A DNA stretch of 25,889 nt, taken from contig JBGRQE010000051.1 of the NCBI GenBank assembly GCA_041725955.1, forward strand, positions 1-25,889, written 5' to 3'. Shown one piece after another: positions 15,859 through 23,892 of this stretch; within the stretch, counting starts at the first letter, position 1, and every line of letters starts with the position of its first letter. The DNA comes from JBGRPZ01 sp041725955. GTDB taxonomy: Bacteria > Bacteroidota > Bacteroidia > Bacteroidales > JBGRPZ01. A program made the position numbers and the translations under genes. The notes beneath the pieces were generated by a model. That model worked only from the letters and a program-made list of their open reading frames with translations. It ran no database searches and was not told where the DNA came from.

Positions 15859-16914
15859 ATGAAAAGCAAAATATTAATTTTGGAAGATGCTCGTACAATT
15901 CAATTAATCTTATATAATGTTTTAAAAGAAAAATACGAGGTCTGTATGTTTAGCGATGGCAATAGTGCAATTAGTTGGTTACGAAAAGGTAATACTCCGG
16001 ATTTTGTAATTACTGATATGCAAATGTCTCCGATGGACGGGTTTTCTTTTCTAACTGAATTTGCAAAAGTTGAAGCAAGAAAAAATATTCCTGTTATTGT
16101 TATTAGTGGCTTGAAGAAAGTAGATATTAAGTGCTTTTCTGAAAAAATCAACTTAATACAATTCTTTTCAAAGCCGTTTAATCCGTTAGAAATTGTTAAA
16201 GCCATTGACAAAGAATTTCAACTGCAATGCAAAAAAACGTCTTTCCAAAAACAAAAAAAATGTGCGCATAACATTAGAGATGGCAATAAAATGCTGGGCA
16301 TTCCTTTGTGGAAAAGAGTATTTGATATTGCTTTTAGTCTTATATTTTTGGTTGCACTCTCTCCTATTCTTCTTTTAATTTCTATTATTATTTGTGCAGA
16401 ATCTCCTGGGTCTCCTATCTATATTTCGAAACGTGTAGGGCAAGGTTTCAACATATTTTCTTTCTATAAATTTAGATCGATGTATGTAAATGCTGAAAAA
16501 AATCTCTTCTTATTGCAAAATAAAAACCGATATAAAGATGAAGAAAAATCTTTTGTTAAGCTTGATAATGATCCAAGGGTTACAAAAATAGGTAGAATAT
16601 TGCGCAGAACAAGTTTTGATGAATTGCCGCAATTGGTTAATATTATTAAAGGAGATATGTCTTTTGTTGGTAACAGACCTATTCCGATTTATGAAGCCGA
16701 ACGGCTTGTGTCGGATAAATGGGGTAAAAGATTTTTGACTGCTGCGGGTCTTACGGGGTTATGGCAAGTGAAATTACGCAAAAAAAAAGGAAATCTTTCG
16801 GCTACTGAACGTAAACACCTAGACAATATTTATGTGACAAAAAGTAGCTTTTTAAACGATATTACCATTCTTTTTAAAACCATTTTTATTTTCTATCAGA
16901 AAACCAATTCATAA
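15859..16914 (+). CDS. Response-regulator receiver fused to an initiating sugar-1-phosphate transferase
   Basis: This 351-residue protein joins two domains. Residues 1-115 are a complete receiver domain: acidic pair E9/D10, phosphoacceptor D53 (VITDMQMSPMDG), S83 and K105-P106. A short basic linker (about 120-145) leads to a bacterial sugar transferase of the WcaJ/PglC/PssY type: a proline-kinked membrane helix (152-180, P169), FYKFRSM (202-208), the catalytic D254-E255 in RRTSFDELPQL, and GDMSFVGNRP. Such enzymes place a sugar-1-phosphate on undecaprenyl phosphate at the cytoplasmic face, the first step of repeat-unit synthesis. All receiver residues needed for phosphorylation are present, so control by a histidine kinase is likely. 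No kinase gene is in the window. It heads the polysaccharide locus, and the next gene starts 4 bases after its stop. Confidence 0.92.
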   Translation: MKSKILILEDARTIQLILYNVLKEKYEVCMFSDGNSAISWLRKGNTPDFVITDMQMSPMDGFSFLTEFAKVEARKNIPVIVISGLKKVDIKCFSEKINLIQFFSKPFNPLEIVKAIDKEFQLQCKKTSFQKQKKCAHNIRDGNKMLGIPLWKRVFDIAFSLIFLVALSPILLLISIIICAESPGSPIYISKRVGQGFNIFSFYKFRSMYVNAEKNLFLLQNKNRYKDEEKSFVKLDNDPRVTKIGRILRRTSFDELPQLVNIIKGDMSFVGNRPIPIYEAERLVSDKWGKRFLTAAGLTGLWQVKLRKKKGNLSATERKHLDNIYVTKSSFLNDITILFKTIFIFYQKTNS

Positions 16915-16918
16915 TTTA

Positions 16919-17665
16919 ATGAAGAAGTCAGTATTTAGTATTACATTCTGCCTTTTGATTTTTACTTCTAATATTTTTTCTCAAGAAAAGTTTGAGTCTT
17001 ATATTGAAGTAAAAGATTTATCAAAAGTATTGCCTCCACTCGATAACCTAATCGATTCTGCAATTTATAATTCTAGCGAAATTAAACGAGAAAGTAACCG
17101 CGCCGAATTTTTTCGGCGTGAAGCTAAAACAAAAAAACGTGAATGGACAAAGCACTTTGGCTTGGTTAGTGAAGTGAATTATGGCAATTGGCAGCACCTT
17201 GATTGGAATGAATTAAATTCTTACGATTTTGTTTTGTCGCAATCAAGAAGAACCAACTGGATTATTGGCGCATATCTTCGCTTTCCTTTTTTTGCTCTAT
17301 TAGATAGAAAAAACTCTATAGAGAAGGAAAAGAAAATGCAGAATGTAATTCTTGCTCAAGAAGATGTTGCCAGAAAAAGAGTAATTGATGAAGTCACAAA
17401 ATTGTATTACGAACTTTTGCAAAATCAACGAAAGCTGAAAATTTCGAATGAGTTTCAACAGTTTACTTTGGTTCAAATGAAGATGGCCGAAAACAGATTT
17501 TATCAAGGTGAAATAAGTGTTTCGGAATATACACGATTAAAAGAAATTCAGATTAGAGGCAAACTGCAGTTCGAAAATATTTTTTCTTCATTTAGAACTA
17601 GCTATCATCTCTTGGAGAATAAGGTGGGATTTAAATTTTGTTTGACGAATATGATTGGAAAATGA
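16919..17665 (+). CDS. Half-length TolC-family outer-membrane channel protein
   Basis: The 248-residue product has a signal peptide (MKKSVFSITFCLLIFTSNIFS). It then shows one TolC-like repeat: an N-terminal helix with NSSEIKRESNRAEFFRREAKTKKREW, an aromatic beta-hairpin region (GLVSEVNYGN ... WIIGAYLRFPFF), and a long coiled-coil helix (VIDEVTKLYYELLQNQRKLKISNEF ... LKEIQIRG; seen as helix by heptad pattern). Full TolC proteins are about 450 residues with two such repeats, so this has one and would need six copies to form a TolC-like trimer pore. It probably is the outer-membrane exit of the polysaccharide, taking the place of a Wza-type lipoprotein, none of which is seen in the window. Its stop overlaps the next start as ATGA. 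Confidence 0.7.
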   Translation: MKKSVFSITFCLLIFTSNIFSQEKFESYIEVKDLSKVLPPLDNLIDSAIYNSSEIKRESNRAEFFRREAKTKKREWTKHFGLVSEVNYGNWQHLDWNELNSYDFVLSQSRRTNWIIGAYLRFPFFALLDRKNSIEKEKKMQNVILAQEDVARKRVIDEVTKLYYELLQNQRKLKISNEFQQFTLVQMKMAENRFYQGEISVSEYTRLKEIQIRGKLQFENIFSSFRTSYHLLENKVGFKFCLTNMIGK

Positions 17666-19908
17666 ATATAGAATACGCTCTTCCCATATTAAGAAAGAAT
17701 AAATGGCATTTTCTATGGTTTCCTTTAATAGTGGGCTTAATGGTGTTTTTTATGAGTCGCTATTTGAATAAAGAATATTATACCGAAATTCTCTTATACA
17801 CTGGAATAACTACCGGAATAACTGGCGATAATACAAATAGCGGGCATATTGATTATTATGCTACTAAGGCAAAATTTGATAATATTATAAACCTGGTTAA
17901 GTCGAAACAGGTTCTTGAAAAGACATCTATAATTTTACTTGCACAAGATTTATGTTTAAAAAGGATTGATCCTCATTATATTTCACCAAGTAATCAGAAG
18001 AAATTAATTTCAAGTTTGCCACGAGGTATACTTAGTGTTGTATCAAAAAAGACTTCAGCAACAGATTCATTTAGTTGTGCTTTTACTCAAGAACAAATTG
18101 AAAGTTTAGGCAAACTTTGTCCAAAGTCGGTTGATCCAGTTCTTTTTCGCCAAACAGTGCAAAATCTATTCTTTTACTACAAAAAAGATAAGAGTAATAT
18201 TATACACCGAAAATTAATTAAAGACAAAATGTCTTTCTATAGCTTAAATCAACTCCGAAAAATTAATGTTCATAGGGTTGGGAATAGCGATATGGTAAAA
18301 ATTAGTTATCAGTGTAACGATGCAGGAATTTGCTTTCAAACTTTAAATATATTATACCATATATTCTCTTTTGATTATAACGATTTATACCTAAATCAAA
18401 CCAACTCAGTAGTCAAATATTTTGAAGAAAGATTGATTCGAGTAACTACTGATCTTCATAAGCTTGAAGATTCTTTACTTATGTTTCAACAAAGAAATGA
18501 TCTGATTAATTATCATGAACAAACAAAATTTATTGCATCACAAAAAGAACAGTTGGAAGTTGATATTCAAAATCAAAAAGCTTTGCTGGCATCGTCAAAT
18601 GCAATACTTAGACAAATTGAAATAAATCTGAGCGACAGAGATAGTGTTTTTCTAAAAAGTCAGAAGGTTATTGATTCACGAAAAGAACTTGAGAAACTAA
18701 ATTATAAATTATATAACCTTGGATTGCAAAAACAAAGGTCTTTAAATGAGAGTTATAAAACAGATTCTCTGAAGAATTTAATATCAACACAAGAGGCAAA
18801 AATCAAGCTAATTGTTGATCAACTATTTCTTTATAAGCATTCAAATCAAGGAGTTCCAATAAGAGACTTATTAAGTAAATGGGTTGAAAATGTTATTAAT
18901 AAAGCAAAAGCGGAAGCAAATATTCTGGTTTTAGAATCTCGCATGTTCGACTTTAAACAAAAGTATTTTCAGTTTGCCCCATTAGGCGCAAAGCTGAATG
19001 GAATTAAACGTGAGATTAAAATTAAGGAAAATGCATATAAAGAAATTCTCCACGGACTGAGTCTGGCTAAGTTAAAAGAGAAGAATTCTATGTTAACCGC
19101 GAGCTTGGAATTAATTGATCCACCCTATTTTCCTTACCATCATCGAACTTTGAAATCATTGTTCTTTGCGCTAATTGCTATGTTTTTTGCAGCATTATTT
19201 CTCCTGTTTATACTTATTATTATAGACTATTTTACCTTCAACCTTTTGGAAGATTATCGTGTTGTGCGATTAACAGGGATTTCTAACTTTTATAAGTTCC
19301 CAAAGATTAAACCTATTGACTATTCTAAATCAGATAATCGGTTACTTGAATTTGAGAATTATTTGGTGTCTTTTATCTTGCGTGATTTTGATTTTGTAGG
19401 TACTGAAAATACTCCACAAAAGCTAAACCTGTTTTTTAGTACTCAGTTTAAATCAGGAAAAACTTTCTTTTTGTCTAGAGTTCAACGTGTTTTATTAAAG
19501 GCCAATAGGAAATTTATGTATATCGAAATTGATAAAAATATAGTTCGTGGATATGTAAACGGACAAGTAATGAATGAATTACCAATCTTTGATGTTTTTG
19601 ATTTAGATATCAATCGACTAAAAGCGAAGTTGTTTGATCCTGCAATATATTCGGATTCGGATTATAGTGTATGGATTGAAATTCCTTCTATCTACCACCA
19701 CTCCTATTCTTTGAAAATATTTTCACGGGTTGATAATGCATTCTATATTTTCGATACAGAAGAATATTGGGAGAAAAAAGACACTATAATGTTGCAATCG
19801 GTAAAGCAGAACTATCATAAAAAACCTATTTTGATTTTAAATAGATATCCATTGCAAAAATTTCAGAAAAGGTTTTCGACTTTCCTAAAAACCAGATCTG
19901 ATGATTAG
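17662..19908 (+). CDS. Wzc/GumC-like polysaccharide co-polymerase with degenerate kinase domain
   Basis: The 748-residue protein has an inner-membrane helix at 16-32, a long periplasmic region with coiled coil (about 250-390), a proline motif before the second helix (DPPYFPYHHR, 486-495) and that helix at about 498-524: the Wzz/GumC layout. The cytoplasmic C-terminal part (about 525-748) resembles a bacterial tyrosine kinase but is eroded: Walker A-like STQFKSGKT (593-601, K600 kept, first Gly lost), A'-like YIEIDKN (620-626) and B-like VWIEIPSI (670-677) with Glu for the usual Asp. No Tyr-rich tail. It likely controls chain length and links Wzx/Wzy to the TolC-like exit without being a kinase. 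An in-frame TTG at 17638 is less likely than this ATG, which overlaps the preceding stop as ATGA. Confidence 0.8.
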   Translation: MNIEYALPILRKNKWHFLWFPLIVGLMVFFMSRYLNKEYYTEILLYTGITTGITGDNTNSGHIDYYATKAKFDNIINLVKSKQVLEKTSIILLAQDLCLKRIDPHYISPSNQKKLISSLPRGILSVVSKKTSATDSFSCAFTQEQIESLGKLCPKSVDPVLFRQTVQNLFFYYKKDKSNIIHRKLIKDKMSFYSLNQLRKINVHRVGNSDMVKISYQCNDAGICFQTLNILYHIFSFDYNDLYLNQTNSVVKYFEERLIRVTTDLHKLEDSLLMFQQRNDLINYHEQTKFIASQKEQLEVDIQNQKALLASSNAILRQIEINLSDRDSVFLKSQKVIDSRKELEKLNYKLYNLGLQKQRSLNESYKTDSLKNLISTQEAKIKLIVDQLFLYKHSNQGVPIRDLLSKWVENVINKAKAEANILVLESRMFDFKQKYFQFAPLGAKLNGIKREIKIKENAYKEILHGLSLAKLKEKNSMLTASLELIDPPYFPYHHRTLKSLFFALIAMFFAALFLLFILIIIDYFTFNLLEDYRVVRLTGISNFYKFPKIKPIDYSKSDNRLLEFENYLVSFILRDFDFVGTENTPQKLNLFFSTQFKSGKTFFLSRVQRVLLKANRKFMYIEIDKNIVRGYVNGQVMNELPIFDVFDLDINRLKAKLFDPAIYSDSDYSVWIEIPSIYHHSYSLKIFSRVDNAFYIFDTEEYWEKKDTIMLQSVKQNYHKKPILILNRYPLQKFQKRFSTFLKTRSDD

Positions 19909-21259
19909 AATTAATTCCGATAGAGTATTAAAGTTTAAAGCTATTGGAACTAATCTTATAGTTTCTGGTTTTGGATTTGTCAATTATTTAGTGTTGATTA
20001 GAATATTTAGTGATTCTGATTTTGGTTATTGGACTTTAATTGTTTCGGTGATTTCTATCATTGATTTATTTCGGTTTGGATTTACTAGAAATGGTTTGAT
20101 GAAATTCATTACAGCAAAATCATCGGTTTTAATGGAAAAGAAATTTATTTCGGCTTCTTATAAATTAACTATTCTGATTAGTCTGGCTTTATTGATCTGT
20201 ATATTTGTTCTTAGTATTCTCATCTTTTCATCATCTCATTTCTATTTTGTAGTATTCGTTGGATTATTTATTGTTGTCAATATTCCTTTGAATTTGGCAT
20301 TGAATATTGCTCAGACTAAGCTCAATTTTAATAGGATATTGAAAATCAGAATCATTCAACCTCTTATGTTTCTGTCTTTGCTTTTTGTCGTACATTTCTT
20401 CACCGAATTGAATCTGAAAACAGTTCTTACTTTATTACTTATACCTATTACCTGTATTTCGGTATTTTGTGTATATAAAAATTATGATGGAAGTTCTTAC
20501 TTAAAGCTAAACACATACCAACAAGTTAGAGAGTTATTCTCTTTTGGAAAATATAGTTCTTTGAGTTTAATCGGAAGTAATTTATTGCGGTCCTCAGATT
20601 TATTTATGCTTGGAAGTATCTCCTTTTTAGATATTTCTGTAATCAAGTATTATAGTTTAGGCTTTAAAATTATCGAGATTATTGAAATTCCATTAAGAGG
20701 ATATTCTGTTGTTCTTTTTTCTAAATTATGTGAAGTTGTAAACAGAAATCATTACTCATATTTTCAGTCTGTATTATTTATAAATATACGTCGATTTACA
20801 ACCTTTCTCTTCCCTTTCCTTATATTGTTTTTTATGTTTTCGGATGAATTGGTGTATTTATTTTCTGGAGAGAATATTCCGATAGCAAGTAATCTTGTGA
20901 AGATATTTTGTTTCTATGCTCTTGTTTTGGTATTGGACAGATTCACAGGATTGGCTTTAGAAAGTGTTGGTTTGCCTTCAAGAAATACACAAAAGGTTTT
21001 TGTGATGTTAGCATCCAATTTTCTATTAAATAGTGTAGTTTTTATAACACTCTATATTTTGCATCAACAGAATATCATTGACAGTGCTTTTTTGCAATCA
21101 TACTCCTTATATGGAATTGCATTTGTTTCGTTTGTTTTTACTGTTATCGGAAGTGTTATTGGAATTAAGTTTTTGAATGCCTTTTTAAGAGTAAAACTAT
21201 TGAAGTTAAATATGGTTAGTAAAGATGAAAAATTCAATACAAGTTGTCGAAAAATTTAA
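19901..21259 (+). CDS. Wzx-type lipid-linked oligosaccharide flippase
   Basis: The 452-residue protein is almost wholly hydrophobic with roughly 12-14 membrane segments and begins like a polysaccharide-biosynthesis exporter of the MOP superfamily (KAIGTNLIVSGFGFVNYLVLIRIFSDSDFGYW; a typical first helix plus the D-F-G-x-W/Y turn). Members flip undecaprenyl-linked repeat units from the cytoplasmic to the periplasmic face. A helix-rich second half (FGKYSSLSLIGSNLLRSSDLFMLG) matches the second repeat of the fold. It overlaps the preceding gene by 8 bases (ATGATTAG), implying translational coupling, and the following gene by 35 bases. Which sugar it carries cannot be told. Confidence 0.85.
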   Translation: MIRINSDRVLKFKAIGTNLIVSGFGFVNYLVLIRIFSDSDFGYWTLIVSVISIIDLFRFGFTRNGLMKFITAKSSVLMEKKFISASYKLTILISLALLICIFVLSILIFSSSHFYFVVFVGLFIVVNIPLNLALNIAQTKLNFNRILKIRIIQPLMFLSLLFVVHFFTELNLKTVLTLLLIPITCISVFCVYKNYDGSSYLKLNTYQQVRELFSFGKYSSLSLIGSNLLRSSDLFMLGSISFLDISVIKYYSLGFKIIEIIEIPLRGYSVVLFSKLCEVVNRNHYSYFQSVLFINIRRFTTFLFPFLILFFMFSDELVYLFSGENIPIASNLVKIFCFYALVLVLDRFTGLALESVGLPSRNTQKVFVMLASNFLLNSVVFITLYILHQQNIIDSAFLQSYSLYGIAFVSFVFTVIGSVIGIKFLNAFLRVKLLKLNMVSKDEKFNTSCRKI

Positions 21260-22697
21260 GTTTGTAATCCTAGTTTTATGTTCTGGTTCTTTAGGTTTGT
21301 TTCTGTTAAAAATTGGATTAAACAGGACTGTTGGTTTTTTTGTTGTGTTTCTTATCTTAGGTTTTGTCTTCTTTTATATACGTTGTAAGTATAATATCTA
21401 TAATTTACTAATTATTTCATCTTTTATTATTATTGGAATTAACAGGTACTTGTATCAGTTTCCTTTAGGATTAGTCATCGACTTTCTGTTGATATTGCTA
21501 TTCATTTCTGTAATAATTAACAATAAACAGAACAGGAAAGAATTAATACTAAAGTCACCAATTTTTTTCTTTGCATTAATCTGGTTTCTTTATGTATGCA
21601 TATTGTATTTTAATCCATTAGTAAATAATAAAGTATCGTGGTTTTATGCTATGCGTAGTATCTGTTTGTATTTATTGATTATTTCTGCATTATTTCCATA
21701 CATATTGAATAAGCTTAAATATTTACAACGATTTATATATTTATGGGGAGTATTTGCAATTTTTGCAAGTATAAAAGCAATCATCCAAAGGTATATAGGT
21801 CTCGATTATTTCGAGCAATTATGGTTTGATCATGAAGGTTTTATTACTCATATGATTCATGGAAACTTTAGAGCTTTCTCTTTTATGAGTGACGCAGGAC
21901 AATTTGGAGCTTTTTCTGCTGCTTCATTCTTGATGGGATTTAAGAATTTATTATCACAATATCCATTAAGGCAAAGATTGTTTTTTTTGTGCGTATGTCT
22001 ATTCAGTCTTATAGGATTATTGTTATCCGGAACACGTGGCGGATATATAGTCATTACCATTGGATTAATATTTATGATTCTGTTGTCAAAACAATTTAAA
22101 TCAATAGTGTTTAGCTTTGTGTTATTTGGAATTGTAATTGCCTTTTTCAGATTTTCAAACATAGGCGATAATTACAGCCAGGTAAGAAGAATTCGAAGTG
22201 CTTTTTTCCCTTTTTCTACTCCATCATTTATTGTTAGACTGGAGAATCAAAAAAGATTATTCCATTATTTAAAGGATAAACCTATGGGAACAGGCATTGG
22301 TACTTCCGGAAATTGGGGTAAACGATTTCATCCAGAAAGTGAGCTTTCTGAAATTCCAACCGATTCATGGCTTGTACAAATTTGGGTAGAAACGGGATTC
22401 GTTGGAATTACCCTATATATGTTTATGTTTATATTTTTCATCCTGAAAATGATTTATGTACTACGGTTTAAATTGAAAGAAGCAGTTATTTTAAATTTGC
22501 TACTTTCGATTTTTACACCAACAATTGGAGTTTTCGCAGCCTCTTATGCAAACGGAATTATTGGGCAATTACCCCTTAGTATCTTGATTATATTTTCGAT
22601 TAACTATATTTGTCATGGAAGAGAAATTGAAAAAGAGTATCTAATAACTAAAGAATTCAGTAAAAAACAAGCTAATGCTGTCGCAGTAATTCAGTAA
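21225..22697 (+). CDS. Wzy-type polysaccharide polymerase / O-antigen ligase-like protein
   Basis: The 490-residue protein has about 10-12 membrane segments, a large periplasmic loop and the Wzy_C/O-antigen ligase-type landmarks: SGTRGGYI in a membrane-edge position, an Arg-rich loop (YSQVRRIRSAFFPF ... IVRLENQKRLF), KPMGTGIGTSG, and PTDSWLVQIWVETGFVGI. Such enzymes join lipid-linked repeat units into polymer, or ligate polymer, at the periplasmic face. Given its place directly after a flippase and co-polymerase, polymerase is the better guess. The ATG at 21225 overlaps the flippase gene by 35 bases in another frame; no later start fits the hydrophobic N-terminus as well. A 367-bp gap follows. 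Confidence 0.82.
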   Translation: MKNSIQVVEKFKFVILVLCSGSLGLFLLKIGLNRTVGFFVVFLILGFVFFYIRCKYNIYNLLIISSFIIIGINRYLYQFPLGLVIDFLLILLFISVIINNKQNRKELILKSPIFFFALIWFLYVCILYFNPLVNNKVSWFYAMRSICLYLLIISALFPYILNKLKYLQRFIYLWGVFAIFASIKAIIQRYIGLDYFEQLWFDHEGFITHMIHGNFRAFSFMSDAGQFGAFSAASFLMGFKNLLSQYPLRQRLFFLCVCLFSLIGLLLSGTRGGYIVITIGLIFMILLSKQFKSIVFSFVLFGIVIAFFRFSNIGDNYSQVRRIRSAFFPFSTPSFIVRLENQKRLFHYLKDKPMGTGIGTSGNWGKRFHPESELSEIPTDSWLVQIWVETGFVGITLYMFMFIFFILKMIYVLRFKLKEAVILNLLLSIFTPTIGVFAASYANGIIGQLPLSILIIFSINYICHGREIEKEYLITKEFSKKQANAVAVIQ

Positions 22698-23064
22698 AAA
22701 AGTCATAAGATGGTCATCTGCAGGTAATTGCAAAAAACCAACAACGTCTACACTAGACGGAATTTACACTTTAGTTATTGATTGTTGTTATTTGTTGTCT
22801 TTACCTTCTATTTAAAGTATGGCTCATGTTTGGCTATTGCATAAAACATTTACAGTTCTATTTAACATAACTAAAGCCTTATGGTTTTGATAAAAGGTAA
22901 ATCAATGAATAATGTATAAGAAAAACAAAAATATACTAGTTGTGAGAAAGTGGCCTCATAACAATCTAATAGTCAGCGGGTAGTTGTGATTAACAACTAT
23001 TTAAATAAGTAAATCTTTTAATTTCTATGAATACTTTGTAAATTGAAGTATAAAAGAGGTAAAT
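22698..23064. other. 367-bp gap inside the polysaccharide locus
   Basis: No gene was supported. It holds CGTCTA-CAC-TAGACG (22745-22759), framed by ACAAC/GTTGT arms (from 22741 and to 22788), and the 7-bp dyad TAGTTGT-GATTA-ACAACTA (22981-22999) 66 bases before cysQ, an operator-like site. TACTTTG at 23033-23039 resembles a -7 box with one spacer base missing. A 23-codon ORF at 22819 was not accepted. It is the only real break in the locus and probably carries a promoter for the downstream genes. Confidence 0.5.
22981..22999. promoter_or_regulatory. Operator-like inverted repeat upstream of the cysQ-like gene
   Basis: TAGTTGT and ACAACTA form a perfect 7-bp inverted repeat with a 5-base centre. 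Its place 66 bases before the ATG, without a T-run, fits a regulator-binding site better than a terminator. No regulator gene lies nearby. Confidence 0.4.
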
Positions 23065-23892
23065 ATGCAACAATTGGAAAAATTATTATACAATGCAATA
23101 AAAGCAGCCTTTGCTGCAGGAAAAAAAATAAATCAACATTACTCAACCAATTTTGACTATACAGTAAAAGTCGATTCTACTCCCCTAACAATTGCAGATA
23201 AAGATGCTGACTTAATAATAAGAAAAGGTTTAAGTAAATCGAACTTTCCAATTATCAGTGAAGAATCTGATTATTGTCATGAATATAATGAGCGTAAAGA
23301 TTTGAAATATTTTTGGATGGTCGATCCTTTAGATGGTACTCGTGAGTTCATAAAAAAGAATGGGGAATTTTCTGTTAATATTGCACTACTTGAAAATAGC
23401 ATTCCAGTTATTGGAGTGATTTATTTACCTGCATTTGATGAGTTGTATTTTGCAATGAAAAACGGCGGTGCATATAAAACAGAAAAAGCATCTCTTCTTG
23501 ATAGAAAATCTGTAACTTTTTCCGAAATAATGGGCAGTACTTTTACCACGTTACTTCCGAATATAATCAACGATAAATTAAGTTTAGTTCTTAGCCATAG
23601 TTTCTTTTGTGAGAAGACAAGATTGTGGATTGATCGTAAATCGAAAGAGCTAAATAAACAAGTTGATTTAAATTTCTTAGGCAGTAGTTATAAAGCTTGT
23701 AAAATTGCAGAAGGAGTTTATAATTATTATCCTAGATTCGGGCCATCGAAAGAATGGGATATAGCAGCGTCATATGTGATTATAAAAGAAGCAAAAGCTG
23801 ATATCATTGATCTTGCTACAAATAGTGATGTTCAATTTAATAAAAACAGTTTATCTAACCCTGATTTTTTGATTTATAGAAATGAAAAATAA
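23065..23892 (+). CDS. cysQ: CysQ-like 3'(2'),5'-bisphosphate nucleotidase
   Basis: The 275-residue cytoplasmic protein belongs to the inositol-monophosphatase family with metal-site residues E66/E67 (IISEESDY), D87-x-x-D90-G-T (MVDPLDGTREF) and W231-D232 (KEWDIAASYV). GTREFIKKNGEFSVNIALLE and GSSYKACKIAEG fit CysQ rather than inositol phosphatase. CysQ hydrolyses PAP, the by-product of sulfotransferases and PAPS reductase. It usually sits with sulfate-activation genes; here it is between Wzy and two glycosyltransferases. The next gene overlaps its stop by 11 bases. Homologues in some polysaccharide clusters might instead act on other phosphorylated sugars, so substrate is not settled. Confidence 0.85.
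   Translation: MQQLEKLLYNAIKAAFAAGKKINQHYSTNFDYTVKVDSTPLTIADKDADLIIRKGLSKSNFPIISEESDYCHEYNERKDLKYFWMVDPLDGTREFIKKNGEFSVNIALLENSIPVIGVIYLPAFDELYFAMKNGGAYKTEKASLLDRKSVTFSEIMGSTFTTLLPNIINDKLSLVLSHSFFCEKTRLWIDRKSKELNKQVDLNFLGSSYKACKIAEGVYNYYPRFGPSKEWDIAASYVIIKEAKADIIDLATNSDVQFNKNSLSNPDFLIYRNEK

Noticed and set aside
15900..16211. 103-codon frame opposite the receiver domain
   Set aside because: Antisense shadow of a clear receiver domain.
17638..17661. TTG at 17638 as the co-polymerase start
   Set aside because: It would add eight residues and 28 bases of overlap; the ATG at 17662 gives the usual ATGA coupling.
21857..22162. 101-codon minus-strand frame within the Wzy gene
   Set aside because: Lies opposite a clear membrane protein gene; composition is what the complement of hydrophobic codons produces.
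22819..22890. 23-codon ORF (MAHVWLLHKTFTVLFNITKALWF)
   Set aside because: No ribosome binding site, no promoter and no terminator relation; A/T-rich intergenic DNA gives such frames by chance.
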